Positions 1 to 10,480 of a stretch of DNA of 64,000 nt are shown here, piece by piece. The notes under the pieces are model-generated. The model saw nothing but the letters and a program-made list of their open reading frames with translations. It was not told the DNA's origin and did not search any database. Position 1 is the first letter of the stretch, and every line of letters starts with the position of its first letter. Both the position numbers and the translations under genes were made by a program. The DNA comes from Hypericum androsaemum (taxonomy: Eukaryota; Streptophyta; Magnoliopsida; Malpighiales; Hypericaceae), in contig OZ023186.1 of the NCBI GenBank assembly GCA_963995505.1, positions 14,391,570 to 14,455,569 of the forward strand. Direction: 5' to 3'.

Positions 1-2736
1 TTCTGAAGCCTCCTCTGTATTTTCATTTTCAAACCACTCACTTGTTGTAGTTCCATGCTGATCCCCCTCGCTGACGTCACGGTTTTCAAACTGTTCTGTA
101 GATTGAAGACTATCCCCAGAATAACCAACATGCTCAGTATCATTCCCTTGTAACTCGGAAGACTCAAATCTATCCATTGCGAAGTCTCTTCTGTCACTTC
201 TCGATACCACGGCATCATCCCGAAGTTGTTCCATGTGTACCACAGGTTCATGAAAACTATCAGATGCAGATCTAAGTGAAACCTCTGCATCATACAGAAA
301 ACTGGGGGTGGCCCTTCCCTCCAAATTTATATGATTTTGCTGAGAGGGAGCTTCTCTGTCTGAGAGCAAGTAATTAGGTTCTACATTTTCCGAAAATTCC
401 ATGGAAGGTCCACAATGTGGAACTTCCGAATGGAGCTCAACTTCTTCATGTCTTTCACTTCTCCTTTCAGCTGCATCTGTGCCAGCAGCCTGCTGCCTGT
501 CTATCCCTTGATTCTCAGAAACGTTTACTGACATCTCATCTAAAAAATCAGCACCTCCTTGTTGATCCGCATCTTCAATACCAGTTCTACCATCCAACAT
601 CCAAGACCCACCACATTCTGCATAATTCAAATCAGTTTGTGCACCAGGTATATTCTGACGGTCACTTCCATCACCATTACTGTCGGTGTTTGAGGAGGAA
701 TCTGAAGATTCATTGCTGCTGCCCACTTGTCCGCTAAGAGAATGGTCCAATTTGGAGAAAAATCCAACCCTGCAAAAGCAGATAATTTCCATCAAAGTGT
801 ACCCTTAAGGGCCTTAACGAAATTCAAGGAAAAGGCAAAGGGAGAGGAGATATCTTGAGATAAGAACTCCATTACTCAATACCAAGAAACACCTTGGTTT
901 TCAACAGAATTTAAACAAACTGTTCCATCACAGAGCTGGGTACGCCAATTAGATTTAGTGGCAATGGTGGATGCTGACTACAATGAAATAATGCTCGTAT
1001 GAACCACTAGCTGAGTGCAGCAATGAGAAATAGCAAAGTTGACCATTAGGAACCAAAAAACATAGAGTTGCTTCCCCTAAAGACTGAGCCTTGGAAAAAA
1101 TTTCTAAGAAAATCTCCATATTAAATAAAGAAAACTTTGCATTGATAATTTCATATCCATGAGTTTCATTTGAGGCCAGTGATACTGAATTCCACATGCC
1201 ATCAAGTTAAGGAAACTAATATTCACAACAATCAAAATTTAAATGTATTTGACAGCATTTGGAGACATTTAAAAAGAAGAAGATTTACCTAAGGTCAGAC
1301 ACAGTATGGCGTTGCCTCAATAAGCCTAATTCACTCGCTGTTCTGGAAATATGTCTCTCGCCCTCAATCACTCGGTCATTTCGCAAGAATCTTCCTCGTA
1401 GTAATGACTGCAAAACAATATAAAAGAAAGAAATGATCGAGAGTAACCTCAGAAGCATGAAAAAATAGTCCTTGTGAGCAGAATCAGGTTGACTTTTTTT
1501 TCTTTTTCTTTTGACAAATTAGGAAAGATTATTCATCATGCATGTAATGACAACAGCAAAAAGCTGCTAACTATGGAATATATACTTAAGTAACATCATC
1601 CATTTTCACTGAAACAAATAGATATTACTCAAAAAGACACTGTAATCTTTTACCTTTTATATCTAACCTTCCAATTTATATACAGAGAGCAGATAACAAT
1701 TATCTTCCTATGTTATATTAAGAATATAGCCTATTGGTGCACGAGCAGGCTCATAAATGAGTACCCCCACTTGATGCAATATTTAACAGAAATTTTATCA
1801 TAATAAAAAAGGGTTCGGTTTGACATCTATGTGCAGGAATAGGGCCAACAAGCCGACAAGACAAGGGCTTGTTCGTTTTTCAAGGAAACCTTCAGAAATT
1901 CACAAGAACATGGTATTGAATAGATTACAGACCTGGATGCGATTACGATGAGCGAATTGAGATACAGCATGATGCTCCAAAAGCCCTTGAATCTCGATTT
2001 TCCTTTCTCTCTCGGCCTTCTTCACCATGTCAAGTAAAGCCTGTCTGCCACAAAGCCGCCGTATGCCTCTCCTTGAAAGTTCACTTCGGCCTTCATTATT
2101 GTTGATAACCTGTCCATCAAGAACTTGTTCAATTTGACCAACTACTTCGGCATCGTGTTCCCCTCTTCGATCAACACGAGCACCTCTGTGCCGGCTGTTC
2201 GTCTGTACCCATTCTCTTATGATTCTCACCCTCTCCTGCTCTGTTTCTCCAAGCCACTCTGCTCTAGCAGCATTTCCCCTTCCCCGGACACCGGGTGGAC
2301 GTTCCCTAATACCACTAGTCATCCAATCTCGGAAAACCTGCCTTACGCGTTCTCTTTCTACTTCACCAAGATCAGAAGAATCATCTTGACCATTCTCTGA
2401 TCCAGCCGGACTTGGAAACCATTCTCTGTACTCAGTCTCTGGGGCATTCAAATCCTCAGAGTTGACACTCTGTCCAACACTTTGGCTATCAGATACACTC
2501 ACCCTAGAGAAATCAGCACCCAAGCCATCACCTCTATGCTGGAGGATCCTCTCTCTCCCGGGGGACGATTGGCCAACCAAATGCTCATCCTCAAGCTCCC
2601 TCCACATCTGCAGGATAGAGGATGCACGGCTACCAGACCTCCCTTCGTCATCCCGTCTTCTAACAACCTCAGACTGAGAGTCCCTAAGGAATGCAGAATC
2701 AAGGGCAGAAACATTGTGCAGGCCAGCAATAGCCAT
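1..2736 (-). CDS. Plant RING/U-box-type E3 ligase candidate, 3' end outside window
   Basis: The gene is on the minus strand with three visible coding exons: 2736-1933, 1407-1289 and 769-1 (continuing beyond the window). The exons join in phase into 564 codons. The protein starts MAIAGLHNVSALDS and is rich in Arg, Glu and Ser, with repeated RERVR/W-type segments (ERVRQVFRDWM, ERVRIIREWV) and then a long acidic, Ser/Asn-rich region. This start and the RQALLDMV...ERERKIEIQGLLEH block are what I know from plant RING/U-box superfamily proteins such as Arabidopsis At5g04460 and At2g27950, whose C3HC4 RING is C-terminal and would lie outside this window. Ubiquitin-ligase activity is inferred from the family, since no RING cysteines are visible here. 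The ATG at 2736 is preferred to the upstream in-frame ATG at 2751 because it begins the conserved MAIAGL. A 5' UTR intron probably has its donor at 3442-3441 (minus-strand CCCCG/GTAACT). Confidence 0.85.
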
Positions 2737-3442
2737 CACTCCGAATCGCAACTAACTATTCCTATTACACAATCAAATCCCAATCTGCCTAAAATGCATC
2801 AAAAAGCTGCATATACGTACGATAAATACAAGAGCAGATTGGTTAACTTCCTCGGCTCAAGTCATATCGAAACCGCAACTTTCCAGAACATCAACGATCC
2901 TCAATCTCGTCATACCCGCGGTATCCATCAACGCCTCCTTTACAACAACTCTCCAATGGATTTCACAACACGCAAAATCAAATTCACACTCTAAACCGCG
3001 ACGAAACCGCGCTCCTTCACCTACATCACAAAGAAATAAACTAAATCAATCTCTCGAGGTACAATGAAACAGTTCACCTAAAATACACACACACACAAAA
3101 AAAAGAATAAATAAAACGAATTCCAGTTTCCAGATCGAACGACTCGGCGCTCCAGAAGAAGCGAACTCGTAATTAAATCCAGAATATAATTCCTGATGCG
3201 TGAAAAATTAAATTTAGATTTTAAAAAAAGATTTAATAAAAGGAGGAAATTCAAATCTCCAATTGAACCTGTGCAATCTCCTATCTCCTGCTCGCTCGCT
3301 CGTCGCATTAGAAAGGTTCAATTAAACCGACATATAAAGAAGCAAAATGGAGAATGAAATGAGAAAATTGGATCGAGGAAGAGGAAACGGAAACGCAGCG
3401 TTTTTGGGAGAAAGAAAGAAAGAGAGTAGAACAGTTAGTTAC

Positions 3443-3490
3443 CGGGGCAGGGAGATGGAAGGAGGAGGAGGAACGGCGTTGATGGTTTCC
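3443..3490 (-). other. Probable 5' UTR exon of the RING gene
   Basis: On the minus strand a good donor (CCCCG/GTAACTAACT) lies at 3442-3441, about 700 bp upstream of the coding ATG. This suggests a non-coding first exon that is spliced to an acceptor upstream of 2736. The transcription start is not visible. The upstream sequence holds two long GA/AG runs that may lie in the leader or core promoter. Confidence 0.4.
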
Positions 3491-3544
3491 AAGTAAACAA
3501 CACCAAAACTATTTTCTATTTTCTATTTTCTATTTTCCTTCCTC

Positions 3545-3616
3545 AGAGAGAGAGAGAGAGAGAGAGGTCTTTGTTTCTATTTATTTTAGGTGGGGAGAGA
3601 GAGAGAGAGAGAGAGG
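3545..3616. repeat. Two AG/GA microsatellites in the RING gene promoter
   Basis: An (AG)n run of about 23 bp at 3545-3567 and a second GA run at about 3595-3616 flank a short T-rich spacer. On the minus strand these are CT runs just upstream of the inferred 5' UTR, the position where plant promoters often carry CT/GA tracts. Confidence 0.8.
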
Positions 3617-4279
3617 GAGGAGGGAAATAGAGATTTTGGGAGAGATAAAATGGGAAGGTGAGGACACGTCACCACCGGGGTAGATGGAGAGGATTTCGCT
3701 TCCCATCTTCCTTGCTGCCGTGACACCAACGTCTTGATTAATTGGGAGTTGGCGATAAACAAAATTGATGTTTTGGATTCGAGTTTTATTAATATAAAAA
3801 ATATTATTCGAATATTTATAACTAAAATTTTTGATTAATTATTTTATTTTAAATCTTTGAATGAAATATTTTCAAATTTTATTTAAAAAATAATATTCTC
3901 AATAGTATAATTTGTTAGTTGCAAGTACCAAATTTAAGTTTTTTTAAAAGTAAATTTCTTACTATTTAAATCAATTTCATTATTTTCTTTTTCTCGATAT
4001 CCCGTTTGCGCTTTATCATATTGGTACGGTAAATTGTCAATTCTTTTTTTCTCAATGAAGAATGCTAATTGTCAATGTTTCATCGGTTTATTTGGGAATT
4101 TAAGAGTCTCTATTAATTGCAGAAAATGCCAATACTCTCGCCCAGGGAACCTTGACCTTCTTTTCATTTGTATGGTTTTATCAAATATGTTGAACATTAC
4201 TTTTAATTTTTTATCTGTGAATATCTAACTTTTAGGGAATAAATTATTATTATAATATGGGTAATAATATTATTTTTAT

Positions 4280-4532
4280 GATAAATTATTCTGAGGTCCC
4301 TGGAGTTTGGTCTTATCACGTCTCGGATCCTTTAGTTTTAGGAAATTATTTCCCCGCTCTCCATATTTGGTTTTATTATACGCTCGGGTTCCTTGCTGAT
4401 GTCATCAATCAAGAAATAATTTCTCTGTTCTCCAGGAACGTCAACCACAATGGACGGTAAAAATAATTTCTGAAAACTAAGGGACCCGAGAGACTATAAG
4501 ACCAAACTCCAGGGACCTGTGTGTAATTTATC
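4280..4532. mobile_element. Short non-autonomous element with long inverted repeats (MITE-like)
   Basis: The first roughly 100 bp (GATAAATTA..., with AGGTCCCTGGAGTTTGGTC) is repeated in inverted orientation at the right end, with matching GGTCCCTGGAGTTTGGTCTTAT and AAATTATTT blocks. The total is about 253 bp and it has no coding capacity. I could not define a clean target-site duplication. The GGTCCCTGGAGTTTGG type of end resembles the ends of the larger elements at 14744 and 38447. Confidence 0.7.
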
Positions 4533-5715
4533 TTTATTGTCATATTATATGTTGGCATAATGTCCTAGATATTTCCTTTTTAGTGTAATGTTTTTTGAAA
4601 TTATACTAAAATAAATAAAAAGGCAGAAAGGTCTTTAATTTTCTTTTTAAAGATATTTTATTTCGCGTATTAATTTTTGAAACTTTGAGGGGGGAAGAAG
4701 TCCGTGAATCTGGTTCAGCGGGAGGTTGATTACTTGATTTGCTTCTTGTTGCGTGGGGGTAATACCGGAAATTTAGCACAATCCTAGTCTTAAACGTAAC
4801 GAGAAGGGAAGAGAAGGATTAAGAAAAGGACTAAAACGACGCCGGTGCTTCGGGCATTCGCTTTATCACCTACTACAAACGCAAACGGCGCCGTTTGACT
4901 GTGCCTGGAAAATTAATGTGGGGTCCGGAAAAGTGAACAGATTTCTTGTTAGTTGCTAGGGGTTCTGTTCTCCACGTGGCGCTACAACGGTTGTGGAGTG
5001 AGGGAAATAGGAATATAACGACAATTTAAAATTGAGGGAAAATTGGCCGTTGGATTAGCTGATTAAGAGAAGAGCGGAACTACTTTATTTATGACATTTG
5101 TGCAGTCTCCGTCTCACCTGTTACCGACGAAAATTGTTCTAAGAAATTAGATATTTTGTTAAGGGCATGTTAAGTTTAAACAAACGGATGGATGGAAAAA
5201 ACAGCATTGAAAAATTATTTTTTAAGAACTAATAATACTAGATTTTGAATAAACAGAGATAAAAAAAACTAACCATGATGCTAGGAAGTCTATGAGCAGA
5301 AATTAGTTGACTTGACGAGAGAGTTTATTTTGTTATACAAGATTTCAGTTTTGAATTTTAATTTTATCAGTAAATATGTATTATTTAAATAGCCGCTACT
5401 AAAAGTTTAAGTTGGTTAGTTTGTGTACAAAACTGAATCGGTTACCTTATAAAAAATACGTACTTGGTTCGCACCAAGGCAATAACTCTATGCACATTCC
5501 ATGTTTGTGCATTGCTAAACAAAAAGTTATTCCGAAAAGAAGTTGGTCTCCTGACCTAATTTCCAAATGAAAACTTGTTACTATTTTCTGATATATGCAG
5601 GCTCCATTTGTTCGTCGCCGCCACAAAATCTTTTTTCTATAGTGGAAGAATGCTTAATTAAGATAGAAAATATTTTTTTCGTAAAAGAAATTTTTGAGGA
5701 AAATTGCCAAAATTA
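4533..5715. other. Intergenic AT-rich stretch, no gene seen
   Basis: No open frame with recognisable similarity was found. A mildly GC-richer segment (about 4680-5000) could be the remnant of another promoter or element. The reverse strand was read as well, without a result. Confidence 0.5.
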
Positions 5716-7217
5716 ATTCAAAATTTTAAAATAATTAGTGTCTCTATTTTCGATGTCTAATTCTAAAATGTGCAAAGTTTGTACGAACATGATTCTACTT
5801 TTCTTACCTGTTGGGTATGGAAACCTAAGGGTCTATGCAGTAGGCATTTGGATTAAGAGAAGATCATGTTGCAAGACCAATGGCGTGAAACGCAAAAGAC
5901 ACTAGCGGTCGAAAGAGAGATGTTGAGCGCTAGTCGTCAAGGCGAAATGTAACTGGCGGCCGCAAGGGCTCTGCCGGTAGCTAGTGTAGAGAAACATAAT
6001 CTTACATGGAGCGATGCCCTAAGGCCAGCCTCGTCGGGCTCATGCTTGATGTTTCTTGTTTAGTTTGTTTAGGACTCTACAACAAGATTATAGTTGGTCT
6101 TGTTGTATATACTCATATGTACCAATATGATCGTTGTCGCAGAAAAATCTAAAAGTGGAGAAATCATGGCTTAGCAGAGCCCCCAGACGTAGTCAGTTTG
6201 ACAAACTGGGTCACCAATATTATTTTTCATTCTTTTTATTTCGTTGATTTTTTGTATAACTGCAGTTTTATTCCTAACAACTTGTATCATAGCTTATAGG
6301 TTAAGGGGACGGTGGGAGAGTAATCATGATGGGTGAAGAAAAGTCACTAGTCAATAAGTTTTATGGAGCAAACTTTGAGTTTTGGAAGATGCAGATCGAG
6401 ATTTACCTGTATGGCAAGGATTTGAATCAACCTCTTAGTGTGAAGTCTGAAGACATGAAGGAAGAGGACTAGAAGTTGTTGGACAATTCAAACCCTGCCA
6501 TGTGTAATCATGGTGTAAAAATTTACTTTTCAAAAAAAAGTTGCTCGACAAGAAAGTGATGAGCGCAGTATGTTTATCCTTGTCCAAGAATGTCACGCTG
6601 CATACAGTTAAAGCGAAGACTAGCAAGGAGATGCTGAAGATGTTGTTTGAGATGCACGAGAAGTTGTTTGCCGCAAACAAAGTTCACCTGATGAGGAGGT
6701 TGTTCAACCTAAGAATTCCAGATAGTACAATGGTGGCCAAACATCTTAACGAGTTCAACATTATGATTGCCTAGTTGAGCTTGGTTGAGATTAATTTCGA
6801 AGATGATGTACAAGTCCTAATTATGTTATCTTCTTAACCTGGAAGTTGGAGCGAAATTGTCACAAATGTCTTTCAGCGTGAAAGGTGAAGCTCAAATTTG
6901 ATGAGGTTAGAGATCTAATTTTGAATAAAGATATTCACATATGAGAATTAGGTATATCCTCAGGATCAAATTTAAGTACAGGAAATAGAGGCAGGTTAGA
7001 GTCAAAGTCGAAGTTAAATTAGAGCGGATCGAAGAAGGATGATAAGTCAGCTAACGCAAGCACAGACGAGATTGCAGATGCATTCGTCTTGATTGAGAGC
7101 TATCCATTGTAATCGTGAGTTTTGGATTCAGGAGCATTGTTCCATTCATGGAGTAGCGCAGAGATAATGGAGAACTATATCTCAACTAATTTTAGAAAGG
7201 TTCTTCTTACTGATGAC
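5716..7217 (+). mobile_element. Ty1-copia remnant, copy A (5' LTR part, PBS, gag, start of protease)
   Basis: The 5' part up to about 6280 reads as LTR-like non-coding sequence. It is followed by a primer-binding-like site (TATCATAGC, near the tRNA-Met type TATCAGAGC) at about 6288. A gag frame then starts at 6328 (MMGEEKSLVNKFYGANFEFW) and continues through SAVCLSLSKNVTLHTV and LMRRLFNLRIPD to the protease-like VLDSGALFHSW near 7125. Stop codons interrupt it at several points (for example after MKEED and FNIMIA), so it is dead. The copy breaks off near 7217 within VLLTDDD. It is about 90 percent or more alike to copy B at 10481 by eye. Confidence 0.85.
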
Positions 7218-8206
7218 GATCCTTAAACAGGAAAAATTGCCAAATCGACGAGACCGTCGCTCCCGTCTCTTCCTCGCCGCTCCTCCATCATCACGGGTCA
7301 TCCGTCGTCGGTGCTCATCTCTCATCCATCGTCGCTCGTGGGTCCTTGGCCACCGCTCCGGGTCATCGGTCTACCTCTCATCGTCGCGGCTCTCTTCTTC
7401 ACTCTGTCTGGGTCTGGTCCTCGGCCGTCGTGCCAACTCCAGGTCGTTGTCGTCGTCGCTCGTTGTCGTCGCCGGTCGGTCATCGTCGTCGTAGGTCGTT
7501 ACTTACGGTAAATTTTTTTACTTAGATTAGTAAATTATTTTACTTAGATTAGTAATTTTGGATTCGATTAGTATAATTTTTTATTCGATTGGTTAAATTT
7601 GGATGAGTTTAATTATGTTGATTGATGTTAATTTGAGAATTTTGTGAACTGATGAATTTTGGATTATGTTGATTAATATTAATTAGGTTATTGATTAGTA
7701 TTGTGGTTAGTGTAACATTTGCGAATTAGAAAATTTTGGATTACATGAATACTGTTAATTAGGTTAATTAGTATTAATTATATTAATTATTATTAATTGG
7801 TTAAATCATGAAACATTTAATTAGAAATTTGGATTTAATTAGTTTGTTTGTTGTTAATTAATTTAATTATGAATTATTTACTCTTAGTGTTAATTAGTAA
7901 ATTAGTTAAATTATGATATTTGTATATAATTTTAAGATATTATTGCATTAATTATGAATTAAGTTGGATTGCTTAATTTTGTACTAAGTTGTTATGCTTA
8001 GATGTTGTATTAGTTATGCATAAGTTAATTAGTTGATGCTAGATGTTTAATTTGTTAATTTAAAGTCATTTTGCTAAATTAGCAATGTTAAATTATCTAA
8101 TCTGGCATACTTATGTAATTGTTTATATGTTGTTGAAATTTAGATGATGTATTTTTTATTAGTTAATTAGGTTATTGTTGTCGTATGTTTATTGTATTGT
8201 TCAGAT
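7218..8206. other. GC-rich low-complexity block followed by TTAATTAG-rich DNA
   Basis: From 7240 to 7500 the sequence is a CGTCGT/TCGTCG-rich, pyrimidine-biased block that gives Arg/Ser-rich open frames without domain similarity. From 7510 to 8200 it is AT-rich with recurrent TTAATTAG/ATTAGTTA words. It ends with a plausible splice acceptor (TTGTTCAG at about 8204) in front of a MDSRSYIDFLRDGGP frame. I read the stretch as the 5' part of the plant-mobile-domain gene remnant. Confidence 0.45.
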
Positions 8207-8250
8207 ATGGATTCACGGTCATACATAGATTTTCTTAGGGATGGAGGACC

Positions 8251-9470
8251 TAGACCTGGCCATGAATTGAATCCGATTCGTGATTCGATTCGATTCGATT
8301 CGTAAAAAATTCGATTCGATTCGACAATAATTCGATTCGTAAAAAAATTCGATTCGAATTCGTCATGACAAGAATTGAATACGGTTCAAGTTTTTTGTAA
8401 TTTTTCAAACCGGCGAATTCAATTCGAATTCGTTTTGAGAATTCGATTCGTATCGAATTCGATTCGAATTCATAAAAATTCAAAAAGGGAGGGGGGGCCG
8501 GGAATTAAAAAAAAGGGGGTAATTTGAATTTCGCTGATGTCAGTGCTTGCATCAGCGTCAGGGGTAAATTACCATTTTTTTCTTACCATTTTTTTTGTTA
8601 CCGTTTTAATCCCCAGGTTACCATTTTTTTACTGTTGGTACTTTTTTAATTTTTTTTATAAATTCAGAATTTCTTCACAACTCTATAAATACCACCTCTT
8701 ATTCTTCAAATTTTACACATTCCAATCTCAATTCTCTACTTCTCTTATTGAAAATTTGAGCTATATAAATTCTCCCTCAAGTTTACTAATTAGATATATT
8801 AGTCATATTTCTCATATAATTACTCATATTACTATATATTTAATCTTTGTACCCAAGATGGAATTAAAGCTTTAGACTCTACATTAGGACCAATTAAACA
8901 AGCACTTAATTTATTATGGGCTCGCCCAAAATTGCTAAAAGATTGGAAAATTTTTTACAAATTAAACAACATGAAACCAAAATATTTTTCACAAGATGTT
9001 CAACATCGTTGGAATTCGACTTATGAATGTTAAAAGAAGCTCTTCCATACAAAAAACTTCTATGTAATTTTTTTGCATCTAATGATCAAACTAATAATAT
9101 TATGTTACAACCTTACCATTGAGACCTTGTAGAAAAACTAAATGAGCTTTTAGAATATTTTAATTATGCTACACATCTTTTATCGGGTGTTTATTATCCT
9201 ACATCTCATTTACTATTTTTAGAATATTGTAATATATCGGAGACAATATGTAGCGCTTATCAAGATTTTGCATTGTCATCATGCGTTTCGAAAATGGCTA
9301 ACAAATGGTTAAAGTATTTCAAGGAGATTCTCCAACTTAATTTAATAGCAACCATTTTTATGCCGAACATTAAAATTGATGGTTTACAAAATTTATTATA
9401 TGCGTATTACACAAATTTAGAAATTGGGAAAGGATCATCCCAACTCAGCCTTTTTTTTTAAATCCGGTGG
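8251..9470 (+). mobile_element. hAT transposon remnant with transposase fragment
   Basis: The left end TAGACCTGGCCAT is followed by ATTCG/GATTCG-rich subterminal repeats (8270-8480). From 8855 to 9460 broken frames encode hAT transposase (RICESLEEPER/zf-BED type): IKQALNLLWARPKLLKDW, FSQDVQHRWNSTYE, then CSAYQDFALSSC, MANKWLKYFKEILQLN and a C-terminal ILQL...YTNLEIG segment before the dimerisation region. Frameshifts and stops are present around 9030 and 9120. The left end matches the inverted right end of the MITE at 41457. I could not locate the right terminal repeat, so the right border is approximate. Confidence 0.75.
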
Positions 9471-10171
9471 TGCAATAACATGGTCAAGCACTGGGCATCA
9501 TGTACGAAACAATACTTAATCTCCTTTAAAATTGAATAATATTTTAAACTTGTCGTAATATATCTGTATTTTGTAGGTGGCATGGTAAAATAAATAGAAG
9601 AACGACAAAAAAAATTACATCTGCATCTATTTACAGACGCATATTGGACGAGCTCAGAGACTCAGATGTAAGTAATTTATAAAATAGTTTTTAGTTTCTT
9701 CAAATTTTTTGAATTATTCAATTTGTTAATTTTTGTCACCTTTGATTTTATGAATGTGTGCATTTATTGCAAGTGATTTGGATACCGTATACCGATGAGA
9801 TCATTAGAAAGTTTCCGATTATATGTTATCGTGATTGTGACTTGTGGTTGGCAAGAGTTTCATTGATATATTTTTTCTGTGTGGAGTGGCATTATCTTGA
9901 TCGGGTGTTACGCCAGTACGGATACCTCCAGGGTATTCCGTCTAGACTTGAGATCGATGAGGGGACACATAGTACAGTGGATGGTTGGGGTCAGCTTGGG
10001 ACTGAGTAGGATGATGTTTACAAAGGCCATGTGAATATATGTCAAGAATCTCAGACGAGATATGTGTTTACACGAATACCCGCATCGCCATATATCCATT
10101 ATCATGACAGATATATGGATTGGTATAGGAAGATTACTCGACTATTTATTAGTTCCGCTGGCACAATGCAA

Positions 10172-10261
10172 TACATGAGTGTAAGTAAATTTATCTATGT
10201 CATATATATATACATGAGTGTAAGTAAATTTATCTATGTCATATATGTGTGTGTGTGTGTG
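10172..10261. repeat. 39-bp tandem duplication plus TG microsatellite
   Basis: The unit starting TACATGAGTGTAAGTAAATT occurs at 10172-10210 and again at 10211-10246, almost without change. It is followed by a (TG)n run to about 10261. It lies at the end of a PMD exon, so each copy carries a GTAAGT donor-like word. Confidence 0.85.
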
Positions 10262-10480
10262 TTTTTTTTTCAATATTATTTGTCTAAAGATGTTCGACAA
10301 TTTTAATGATAACATGAATTTATTTGTAGGAGGATGCTGTTATAAGCCACAAGTATTCCGACAATTCTGATATTCAAAATTTGTCTGAGGCAGCACTTGG
10401 GTTCTCTGACGAGAAGAGGCGGTACCTTGGTCTTCCGGACAGGCAGCAACCTGTTACACAATTTGAGCCTATGTTATATA

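Noticed and set aside
2482..2994. 170-codon open frame on the plus strand opposite the RING gene
   Set aside because: It is antisense to a well-supported coding exon, has no domain similarity and reflects the open composition of that exon.
6435..6680. Minus-strand frames MFAANNFSCIS... and its twin at 11206
   Set aside because: They are antisense shadows of the copia gag; similarity between the two only reflects that copies A and B are the same element.
7213..7511. Arg/Ser-rich 93-codon frame
   Set aside because: Low-complexity CGTCGT sequence, no domain, no plausible gene structure.
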